A stretch of 64,000 nt of DNA, from contig CM070723.1 in assembly GCA_036346275.1 (NCBI GenBank), positions 48,128,743 to 48,192,742 on the forward strand. Direction: 5' to 3'. The position numbers and the translations under genes are program-made. Every line of letters begins with the position of its first letter. Position 1 is the stretch's first letter. Positions 11,388-22,034 of the stretch are shown here, piece after piece. The notes under the pieces are model-generated. The model was not told where the DNA came from and searched no databases. It saw nothing but the letters and a program-made list of their open reading frames with translations. This DNA is from Otatea glauca (Eukaryota; Streptophyta; Magnoliopsida; Poales; Poaceae).

Positions 11388-11850
11388 AGGGGCTTTAACT
11401 ATCCGGCCGAGTCTAAGAAGGGATCTGGATTTGAAGCAAGCAATATCAACAAATCTAAGATGGGATTTAGATATCACGATTTTTCTTAACCGAATATCAA
11501 CAACTATCACATCTTTCTATCTTGGCCCAGCCTATTCTAACATGTGTTCCTAACACCTAACCCTAGTCTACTCTAACCTCCTCAGTTCCTCTCACGGTTT
11601 CACCCATGGTTTGGTTGCTGCTTGGTATTATAGTCATATATTCATGTGTTAGATCAACATGTATTACTCTATATATGTACGTATTATCCATATAATTTTA
11701 TCCATTTCTGATCTAAATCTGTGATGTATCCATCTAGTGCCAAAATACATATCCTTATCCATTTTACCCGTATCCGGCTTCAAATCCAGAAAAATATATA
11801 AACGAAAAGATTAATATATACCCGTATCCAGCCTATTTTCACTCCTACCC
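11388..11850. repeat. Diverged relative of the 10586-11176 hAT element
   Basis: The order of words matches the neighbouring element (GATATCCAGATTTTT/GATATCACGATTTTT, ATGTATTACTCTATATATG, ATTATCCATATAATTTTATCC, TATCCGGC) and it ends TATTTTCACTCCTACCCTA. The left end is not identifiable and no target duplication is seen. Confidence 0.6.
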
Positions 11851-11994
11851 TAGATGATTCCTCGCAATGGAAGTGACGTCAATCCTTCTGTCCCTGCCGT
11901 CAAAGACTAGGTTAGAACCGGATTAACGCTATACATCGCTCTTCGTTCCATTGATTTGCTTGGCTATACAGGCTTGACAGCACGGCTGACCAAG

Positions 11995-13290
11995 GTTCTA
12001 AAAACCCGTGAGATTTCAAAAATCTCGGCCGAGATTTTGGATTCCGGTCGGGGACAGGATCCAAAATCTCGGCCGAATAAAAAAATAAATTGCTACAGTA
12101 ATCTTATAAATCTCTGATAATTTGACCAGAATTTGACCCAATAACCCTTAATAAAGTCATCTTCCATGAAAATTTGTTGAAAACCCGATTTTTTTAGACG
12201 TTTTAAATTTTTTGCAAAAACACTATCAGATTTTATAAAATTTTACAAGCTTGATCATACTATGAAAAATTTATTGTACTATCTTTAGAAGTGTAGGATC
12301 ATACAAAAAAAATCAAAATAATGGAACTTCATTTGTTATCTTTAAAAAATCAAAATCTGAACGAACATAACTGTGATAGTAACATTGATAGAATTTTATA
12401 AATTTGCTTTAGTATGATCATGACCCAAAATTTTTAGGAGAGCTTAAGCATTGCCTAAGAACCCTTCTATAAAATTTTCAAAAAATTTAAACTTTTTTTT
12501 TGCTAAATCAAATCTACGGATGCATTGAACTTCATTTGTTATCTTTCAAAAATAAAAAACACAAGGAATACAAATAGTACAGTACCATCGTAAGAATTTT
12601 ATAAATTAACTGGTATGTGATCATGATCCAAACTTTTTATGAGAGCTTAAGAATTGCCTCAGCACCCTTCTTTAAAATTTTAAAAAATTCTAAGTCTTTT
12701 TGGTTGCTCAAGCAAATCTATGTATTGATCATGAGGCTTTTATCAAGACTTAGCACTGTTAGAATTTTTGGAAATTCTTGAAGCTTGGTCATCATCTAAA
12801 ATTTTTATTGAAACATTGATGATACATCAGGACCATCTACAAAAATTTTAAAAAAATTGTAACGTGGTTTGAACTATTTTTCATTTGGTTGAAGTTTGCC
12901 GGTAAGGTTTTGATCGAGACAGTAGCACTGTCCGAATTGTTAAAAAATTTTGAAGCTTGATCATCATCTGAAAATTTTATGCGAACATTAGTGATGCATC
13001 GTAAACATGTAAAAAATGTTTCAAAAGTTTTTAACGTGGTTTATTCTAATTTTTATTCAGTTCAAATTTGCCGGTTAGCATTTTATCAGGACAATAGCAT
13101 TGTCCGAATTTTTAAAAATTCCTCAGGCTTAATAATCATCTGAATTTTTTATAATAACATTAATGATGTGTCAATATCCTCCACAAAAAAATTCAAATTT
13201 TGTTGATGTCGTTTGAACTATTTTCACTCAATTCAATTTCACCGAAATCTCGGTAAATCTCGCCGAGATTTCAGCAATTCCGAGCGAAAT
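11995..13290. repeat. Diverged element with CTCGGCCGAGATT ends and internal repeats of about 175 bp
   Basis: The left edge carries AAAATCTCGGCCGAGATTTT and the right edge AATCTCGCCGAGATTTC, so the ends are palindromic and mutually complementary. Between them a block with TTGAAGCTTGATCATCATCT and AAAATTTTAAAAAATT words recurs near 12243, 12410, 12605, 12785, 12955 and 13125. No protein is coded. Confidence 0.6.
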
Positions 13291-13651
13291 TGCCGTGCAA
13301 AAAACTAAATTTGAATATTTCTTTTTGTATTTTGTTTAAAATTTATCTAAACTTCCGAGATGTTAATGGAATTTTAGATTCCGACCGCCTCGGAGGTATC
13401 AATCGAAAATGGGATTTGAATCCTTGGGCTGACACGAACACCCTCCGCCGCATGAGCTGCCCAGGCCTCCAGGGATTCCCTTCCATCGCAATCGGCTGGG
13501 CTGCGCATACGGGACAGAAACTCTTCCATCCTAACTGACAGATGGGCCGTAACCTCTACCTCGCATCTCGGGCCCACACTTCAGTGAGCTCTGGTACCCA
13601 TTCCCGAGTCCTGAACCGTCGCGCTCGGCCCCTCGGCTGCACGCGCTCCGC
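13291..13651 (+). promoter_or_regulatory. Argonaute upstream region
   Basis: The sequence changes from AT-rich repeat to GC-rich DNA towards 13650, where the TATA box lies. No further operator-like element could be assigned by eye. Confidence 0.4.
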
Positions 13652-13657
13652 TATAAA
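13652..13657 (+). promoter_or_regulatory. TATA box of the Argonaute gene
   Basis: TATAAA lies in a GC-rich context (GCTCCGCTATAAAATGGCTG), 106 bp before the chosen start codon. Transcription should begin near 13680-13690, so the in-frame ATG at 13658 would not be in the mRNA. Confidence 0.75.
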
Positions 13658-13762
13658 ATGGCTGGCCCCTGCCCTCTCACTTCCCGCACGCAGCGGTTTT
13701 TCTCATCTCGTTTGCCTTTTGTTCCGTTTCTCCTCGCTGCGTGCTTCCAAAAACCCTTTCTC

Positions 13763-16700
13763 ATGGCCTCGCGAGGCGGCCGCGGCGGGCGTGGACTAGG
13801 TGGACGGGGAGGTGGCGGCGATGGCGGAGGGCGCGGGCCCGGTGGCCTAGGCGGCGGCGGAGGGCAACCTCATTCGTACGGCCGCGGCGAGGGCGGAGGC
13901 CGCGGCCCTGGTGGTCGAGGAGGCGGCGGCGGTTACCAGCAGCCCCATGGGCGCGGTGAAGGTGGAGGCAGCGGGCCCGGTGGACGGGGTGGCGGAGACG
14001 TCGCCGTCCGCCCCTGCGCGCCTCGTCCGGCTGCTCGCACGGCGGTCCCCGCGGCGGCGTCGACCTCGGTGCACCCGCCTCCGCCAGGGGCGGCGTCTTC
14101 CAGTTCGTCTCTCGCTCCGCCTCCGCCGGCGGCGGCTGCGGAGGCGGCATCTGCTCTCGCGAGGGATGTGGGGAGGCTTGCCGTGTCGGACCCCGCTCCC
14201 CCCGCGGCTGATCCCGCGGTGGCTGGATCCCAGGAGCCCGCGGCGCCGGAGGCCGTACCTCTGTCGAGCAAGGGGCTGGCGCACCCGTCGCGCCCCGGGT
14301 TCGGGACGGTGGGGAGGAAGTTAGTCGTGCGCGCGAACCACTTCCTCGTCCGCGTCGCCGACAACGACATCTGCCACTACGATGTAAGATGTCCCTTCTC
14401 CCTCCCTCTGCACGAGCTTCCTCTCTACAACTTGTAGTAGTGCTACTGCTTGTTGCTTCCGTTTGCTTTGGATTTGTTCCGATCGATCTGGCACAGTTTT
14501 CGATAATACGTGTGTACCCGCGTGGGGTTTCAAGCCCTCGCTTACATAGCTTTTGTTTCCGCGGCATTGTTTCCCTTATCTGTTTCGGTGGTAATCAAAA
14601 TCGATAATTGGGGATTTTTACATTGATCAATCGAGAAGAAGAATTTTATATTTTTACACTCTTAATCTGGATTAACTCAGCCCTGTTAACTTTGTGTGAA
14701 GCCATTCGTCTCTTTTAACACGTTAGGTTTGAAGCTATTTCGTCGATGATTTTCTTTTCCCCGATGGAGATGCTTCGCTATATTCTCGTGTTACTCTTGT
14801 TCAACTCGGCTGTTACCTCGCAGCTTCCGTTTTCTACAGATGCTCCCTCTTTTCTTTTTCTTTTCTTTTTTTTGGCTACATTTTTTCTTTTGGGGTCTTA
14901 CGCGCGGTAGTTTTCGAGTTGCCATTTTGAGCAAAAGTTGCCAGTGCGCATGTGGCTTGCTTGCTCCAGTTTGGGGATGGATATGTGGTTTCCGGTACCT
15001 CTCTGTTTCTTTCACCATTGTTGATCTATTGATCTGAAAATCGAGGTAATGATGGGCTCATGCCTTTGTACAAGCTTGCCGATTTAGGCTAGGTCTCGGT
15101 CCCCTTGGTAGTTGCGCGGTCGATAGGTTATTAGACTTGGAGCTATTTGTTAATTGGTACTCCTTATGTGGTGGGGTTCTGGTTTTTGTTTGGTGTTCTA
15201 TTTTGGCGATCCTTCTTTATTGTGCTCATTTTGATCCAGTGAAGTTAAACTTATGCTGTCATCTAAGACATATTTTTAGTCCAAGCTGTTCTCTAACCGA
15301 GAAGTTAGTTTATGAATCAACATAAAACAGTTTGTGAATGCCAAACCTGCACACTTAAGCAGCACTGCACTAGTTCACTTTTAGTATAGCTGATCAGTGA
15401 GCAAAGGACCGATCGGTTAAGACTTCACCGTGTATTATGGTTTTCGTTTACTACCATACTGATTGGTCTGTTCTTGCATTGGATCCAATCACATTGTCAG
15501 GTTGCAATGAATCCTGAACCAAAGACAAGGCGCACCAACAGGGTTGTGATCTCAGAGCTTGTTAAGAACAACCGTGAGACATCTCTCGGAGGCAAAAAGC
15601 TGGCCTATGATGGAAGCAAAAGCCTGTACTCTGCGGGCGAGCTGCCTTTCAAATCAATGGATTTTGTGATCAAGCTGGGAAAAGAGCGTAGAGAAATGTG
15701 AGCATATAATCCCCGTTAGGTTATTTCTTTGTGCACTTCAGACTACTTGTTTCTGAAGTGCAGCTTCTAATTGGTGAACTTTATGTCCTTTTGATCTGCA
15801 CTGGTGACAGTGAGTACAAGGTCACAATTCGATATGCCTCGCGGGCAAATTTGTACCACCTGCAGCAGTTCATCAGTGGTAGGCAGAGGGATTCACCACA
15901 GGACACAATCCAAGCGCTTGATGTCGTCCTGAGGGAGTCACCTTCTCTGAAGTATGATATCTTTGTTCACATCTCCCTTCTCTGTTTCTTTTCTTTACAA
16001 CTGATTTTGTTTATTGTGTTGACCATATGGGTCTCGATTTTCTGCAGTTATGTCACCGTCGCTCGATCGTTCTACTCCACTGTGTTTGGTCATAGGAAAG
16101 ACATCGGTGATGGGCTGGAGTGTTGGAGAGGATACTATCAGAGCTTGCGCCCTACTCAAATGGGTCTCTCATTAAACATTGGTATATAATTCTTTTATAA
16201 ACTTCTGTTAATTCTTTGTTAGGAAATCACACTATGGGCTGCTCTACAATTCAATTTAATTAAGTCTTTACTGAACTTTTGCCGACGTAGATACTAATTC
16301 ATTTTTGTTCAGTTGTGTTCTACTTAAATCTAGTAATTAAGCCTGACTGTATTATGTTTTTGTTTACCTGCCCTATGCGAACTCACAAAGGCAAAGTGGA
16401 GTTGTTTAGACAAAAGTTTTGTAACGATTTAATGGAACAAATTATAAATAATGGTGGGGCTTGGTTAGTACAAATTCAGTCATAGCGATTTAATTATACA
16501 AAAGTGAATTCATGGTATGATTTAGATAAAATCCAATTAGAGGTGCTCGAATTAACATATTCGATTCTGCAGTAGTTTTCATTTGCACAAGAATGTGCTT
16601 GTGCAGTTCTTTTCGTGGCTTATCAATTTTTGTTTTGAACTCTTGATTGTACTTGTGTTATTCAGACATATCCTCGACTGCATTTTATAAGCCTATCCCC

Positions 16701-19700
16701 GTGATACAATTTGTTGATGAGTGTCTGAAGAGACCTGATCCCACACGGCCTCTTTCTGACAGGGATCGTCTGAAGGTACTATACTTGCAAACAAAAAATG
16801 TGACATATACAGTATTTATAGTTACTGACCAATTTGTTTCTACTTGAAAATTTTGAAATTTTCAGCTTAAGAAAGCACTGCGTGGAGTTCGTGTTGAAAC
16901 CACACACCAGCAGGGCAAAACCAGTAACTACAAGATAACAGGGATTACTTCTGTCCCACTGACTCAGCTGAAGTACCTATTCCTCTCTTCTCCCACTACC
17001 TACATGCTCTATTATATTTTTTCCCTTCTAATGCCAAATTATTTATGGTCATTTGTTGTTTTTAGCTTTCCTTTGGATGAAGGCACCCAGATGACTGTTA
17101 TTCAATACTTTTCGGATCGATACAAGTACAGACTGCAGTACACTTCCTGGCCCTGTCTGCAATCCGGCAATGATTCTCGCCCTATATATTTGCCAATGGA
17201 GGTAATCTTTGCATGTTTTGTGCATAAAACTTGATGCATTCTGCTAATGGTACACACAATATGTTTGTAGGTATGCCAAATTATAGAAGGGCAAAGGTAC
17301 TCCAAGAAGCTTAATGACAATCAGGTGACTGGCATACTGCGAGCAACATGTGAACGCCCCCAAAATAGGGAGCAGAGCATCCTTCGGGTATATATCCAAC
17401 CCATAGGTTTTAACACTATTTATTACGAAAGGTTAGGAGTTAAATTTACATGAAAGTTGAAATTCTTATAATACTTATCCAGATTTTTAAATGTTTTGAC
17501 TTTTTTTTTCTTTTGTGATCTGACATCGTTTTTTATGTTTTCACTTCAGCTAGTGTAACCAATATTGACATACTTATTTATCTATTGTATAGATGGTTGA
17601 GCACAACAACTATGCAGCTGATAAGCTGGTGCGCGAGTTTGGAATTAACGTTACCAATCAAATGGTCAATGTGCAAGCCCGTGTGCTGCCTCCACCCATG
17701 GTGGGTATTCTACAGGATTATCATGTGGTTTTGTCACCTTAATTTTTTTATTAATACCAACTGTTTATGTTGTTTTAGCTGAAATATCATGAATCTGGAA
17801 AGGAGAAAACTTGTGCACCCAATGTTGGGCAATGGAATATGATCAATAAGGTTATTCTATTTTGACTATTTACCTCATGCACAAAAATTTCTGTTGCGAG
17901 TTCATTTTTATTTTACATTACTTGCAATAATGCCACAGGACCATAGCAACACTGCAGAGATTGTTTGAGCTCTGCTCATGTCATTTATCTGTAATTGTTA
18001 ATGGAAACATAGTGGATGACACATAAGAGGTCTTTTAGTATAAAATGGACGTGCAAATGAGAGACATTGTAGTTTTGTATAGTTGGCTTCAGCATAAAAT
18101 AATGTTAACTTTTTATGTCTATTATTTCAGAAAATGTTTGATGGAGCAACTGTTCAGAACTGGACTTGTTTGAACTTTTCGCGTATGCGTCCTGATGTTG
18201 TGTACAGATTATGTGATGACTTGGTTCGGATGTGCAATGGCATCGGCATGGTGAGTTCATGGACATGCTTATGGATATAAAATGTTGATATCATCAGTCA
18301 GCACCGTGAATTTAGCATGAATCTTTCAGGTTTTCAATCAAAGGCCAGCAGCAGAAGTTCGTTCAGCTACGCCTAACAACATAGAAGCTGCTCTGAAGGA
18401 CGTCCACAAGAGGGCTCCTAACCTCCAGTTGCTCATTGTTATCCTTCCGGATGTTAGTGGCTATTATGGTATGTGAATTCTCAATATGCCTTAAAAGTTT
18501 TTCTAGTTTCCAGGTTCCGTGGTAACATATATTGTTAAATTTTACAGGGAAAATTAAGAGGGTATGCGAGACTGACCTTGGGATAGTATCTCAATGTCTC
18601 GCACCAGCCAAGGCCAGCAGAGCAAACGTGCAGTATCTGGAAAATGTTGCACTTAAAATCAATGTTAAGGTTAGTTTGAGGCCATGCTCCCAGGTCCCCA
18701 TTGATGTGCTTTAGGTGTTCAATGGAGAGTGATATGTATGCTGTTTTAATCAGATTGGAGGGCGCAACACAGTTCTTGAGCGAGCTGTGCGCGGTGGAAT
18801 ACCGTTTGTCACAGATGTACCAACAATCATTTTTGGCGCTGACGTTACCCATCCTGCGCCAGGGGAGGACTCCTCGGCGTCGATTGCAGCTGTTAATTTC
18901 TTTCTCTAACAGCAAGTGTTGAATTGATTATTTGATTTAAATGAATTTTCAGTTCATATTAGTCAAATGCGATTATTGTGATGCAATTGGCATTATTTTT
19001 GCTGAATGCATCCAGGTGGTGGCCTCTATGGACTGGCCTGAAGTCACAAAGTATAGAGCTCTTGTCTCTGCACAACCACACCGGCAGGAGATTATTCAAG
19101 ATCTCTTCTGGACTGGTACAGATCCACAGAAGGGCAAAGTAAACGGTGGAATGATCAGGTAAGTTTTTTTTTTTGGGATAATCAATAGCGACATGTCTGG
19201 TTGAAACTTCAATGTTCCTCATTTTCTGCAGAGAGTTAATGATTGCATTCCTTAGGAAGACTAATCGTAAGCCTGAAAGGATAATATTTTACAGGTATGA
19301 TGTGCCTCAAATTATCATATTCCTTTCGTATCACTCTTTTGTGGACGAAGCCTTCTTGAATTGCTATTTGTTCTATGTAGGGATGGTGTAAGTGATGGAC
19401 AGTTCAACCATGTTCTGCTCTATGAAATGGACGCAATCAGGAAGGTGATGCCCTCAACATGATTTTTGCCTATCTAATTATGCTTCCATCCTGTTTTGTT
19501 GTATTCACAGTATTCGGTTTTCTCATTTTTTGCTGTGCAAAGGCTTGTGCGTCTTTGGAGGAGGGGTATCTGCCCCCAGTGACGTTTGTAGTAGTCCAGA
19601 AAAGGCATCACACAAGGCTCTTCCCTGAGGTGCATGGAAAGCGTGATCTGACCGACAAGAGTGGAAACATCCTTCCTGGTAAGTGCCTCTGATTCCTCGC

Positions 19701-20543
19701 TATCGTTTGCACGCAGTATGTGCTAGTTTAGAGCATGGCGATGGTGTCACTGTGTCTGATCTTTTTCTCTTGGTGCTGCAGGAACCGTGGTTGACACTAA
19801 CATTTGCCATCCTAGTGAGTTTGATTTCTTCCTGTGTAGCCATGCTGGAATTCAGGTATCCATCCAACACTCTGGTGCCACTGCCACTGGCTGCATGGAT
19901 TTCTTTTCCCAGCCGCGTGAATATTTATCAGGTGCTGACTGAATGCAAAACGCTTGATTTTTCAGGGAACTAGCAGACCGACTCACTACCATGTTCTCTT
20001 TGATGAAAACCATTTTTCTGCTGATGCGCTGCAGACGCTCACGAACAATCTGTGTTACACGTAGGCTCACTCCCACATTGACCAGTACTCATTTTTGTTA
20101 TACTTGTTTTCGGATTCAGAACTTGATTGTGGCTGGTACCTGAACTCAAGATGATGTGTTTGTAAATGCAGATATGCGCGATGCACTCGCTCTGTGTCTA
20201 TTGGTAAGTTCGTTTTTTTTAGGCTCATCTCTCTCTAATTTGCCCAGATCATCTCGCTGCTTAGATGTTTTGGAGTTATTTATTTATTTTTGTATTTGAG
20301 GACCGTGATGATCATGATACATGATGGATTCCTTGTTGTGCAGTTCCACCAGCCTACTACGCTCACCTGGCGGCGTTCCGCGCGAGGTACTACGACGAGC
20401 CAGCGGAGGGCAGCGACGGAGCGTCGTCGGTGGTCAGCGGCAGCAGCCAGGCGGCCGTCGTCGGCGGAGTCGCTCCACCTGCGGCGGTTCGCCGTCTCCC
20501 GCAGGTCAAAGACAACGTCAAGGAAGTGATGTTCTACTGCTGA
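13763..20543 (+). CDS. AGO14: Argonaute, AGO1/AGO5 clade (AGO14-like), 1022 aa, 22 exons
   Basis: Small-RNA-guided silencing protein. Exons: 13763-14383, 15501-15697, 15811-15951, 16048-16181, 16666-16775, 16866-16972, 17066-17201, 17271-17387, 17593-17700, 17779-17850, 18131-18250, 18330-18468, 18548-18669, 18754-18891, 19016-19158, 19232-19294, 19381-19444, 19543-19678, 19782-19855, 19966-20060, 20172-20203, 20344-20543. All introns are GT-AG and the joined frame (3069 nt) is open to TGA. Domains: Gly/Arg-rich tail (1-75), Pro/Ala/Ser linker, ArgoN (about 170-310), linker 1 (320-375), PAZ (375-495), MID (555-700, with the 5'-nucleotide loop NMINKKMFDGATVQNW), PIWI (640-975), C terminus MFYC. 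The slicer tetrad is complete: D738 (FGADVTHP), E779 (PHRQEIIQDL), D824 (FYRDGVS) and the His of RPTHYHVL (921). The next position of the second block is SDGQF, not the common SEGQF. The start is set after the TATA box. The AGO14 name rests on clade features and on the nearby PHF1 gene; another AGO5-clade member is possible. Confidence 0.93.
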
Positions 20544-20775
20544 ATAGGCGCCGTTGGTTACATGCATGCATGCTTGTCTTCCGGAGTCTATGTTGGCTCT
20601 CCTAGGTACTTTTGCTCTTAGTGCTGATGCACTTTGCTGCTGTTTTGCCGAAGTCCGTGACAATAACGCTTCTGTTGGAATCTTTTATGGAGATTGGTTG
20701 GCTTTGTCTATAGTTATCATCTACCATTTATTCATACTTTAATATTTGTACGAAGAAAAGTAGGAAACACCCCTC

Positions 20776-20877
20776 GGGTAAGTATATATGTGCATGCTTG
20801 GAGTTGTTACAGATGAAAAATGCTGCGGGTAAGTATATATGTGCATGCTTGGAGTTGTTACAGATGAAAAATGCTGC
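20776..20877. repeat. Perfect tandem duplication, 51-bp unit
   Basis: 20776-20826 and 20827-20877 are identical (GGGTAAGTATATATGTGCAT ... AAAAATGCTGC). It lies 233 bp after the Argonaute stop codon, in or just past the 3' UTR. Identity suggests a recent event. Confidence 0.95.
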
Positions 20878-21700
20878 GAATTTTTGTCCTTGTGAGCTAG
20901 GAAGTGTGCGAAGCAGTAGTGGCTATTGCACGATTCTTTGTCCAGGGCTGCGGAAGTCCAAGTTTTAACGTGGACGAGTGGTTAGACCGCCGGAGTTGGT
21001 GGTGACTTAAACAAAATGGGTTAATGATTTGATATTACTATGACGCAAGGCCCAAGAAGTTGAATTATAGACTCAATATGGACCGTGCTTGGCCCAACTA
21101 AGCCTAAAGAAAGCACTGCGGCTCAACTGGAACCGCATAGGTACACCGACTGCAACCCCCTCGGTCTGTCCCTCTCCCCCACAGCAATGTGGGTGGTGAT
21201 CTGTTGATTTCCAAAGGGTACTTTAGATCTGTTAAAGTTTCTTTTGATTTTACCCTTGATCAAGTTATTTGTTTTGTTTTACCTCCGGCAAGTTTTCAAT
21301 TGTATTTTCTTTGCCTATGATAGCCTAATCGGGGTACAAATAAATCTCATGTGATTTATTTCTGTAAACTACACAAGTTGGTGCTTCTGTTGTTCTCGTG
21401 TTAATGTGTTGTTGCGTACACGTGTCACTCTTCTTCAAGCCGACTATGGTCGAGGTAGCTTAGCTGGTGCCAAGGCACAATGATCTAGTTCTCCGAGCGC
21501 CACAATATATAACTGCTAAAGACGTGTCAAGCAGAACAGACAGTTATATTCAGTGGTCGAGCTAGAAATAAATTCTATGAGACCTCTTACGTTTAGATTC
21601 TTGATTAGAATTTTTAAATTATGATATGCAGATCGTTGTATTGATCAGACTCGATCGTATGGTATCCTCCACCGTTACGATCGAAATGTTATAATGACAC
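20878..21700. other. Intergenic DNA after the Argonaute gene
   Basis: No gene was recognised. It runs into the left LTR of the first copia element. Confidence 0.5.
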
Positions 21701-21834
21701 TGTTAAAATAGATGATACTGTGTTGTATATGAAATTTACTGTAGTGCATAAGGTCTTTGTCAGCATCCCTATCGCTTTGATTGTTTCTGTTACAATCTGC
21801 ATAAACTATATCCGGCAAACCTTTCAGTTTTTCA
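21701..21834 (+). repeat. 5' LTR of copia element 1 (134 bp, internally deleted)
   Basis: It matches the right LTR except that about 62 bp near the 3' end (TAGTGATCTAACTGCTCACG to GGATCGTGTGG in the right copy, including its TATAAATA box) are missing. Confidence 0.85.
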
Positions 21835-22034
21835 TGGTATCATAGCCATGCGTTCATCATAACGAACTCCTTTGGCTTCTCGACGACAACAAGTTCCAAC
21901 CCATCTCTTTCTTCTACGCAATCTATTGCCCCCTCTTCAGCTTTTGCACCACCTTTCTTTAGCCACTTCACCGTTAAAACTCCATCTAGAAAACCATCTA
22001 CACTAGAAAGCTTAGATTATCCCTTATCTGTGCA

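Noticed and set aside
13658..13762. N-terminal extension of the Argonaute from the ATG at 13658
   Set aside because: The ATG overlaps the TATA box, so it should not be transcribed; the protein family begins with the Gly/Arg-rich tail.
13761..14567. Long open frames antisense to Argonaute exon 1
   Set aside because: They result from GC-rich codon composition and have no family features.
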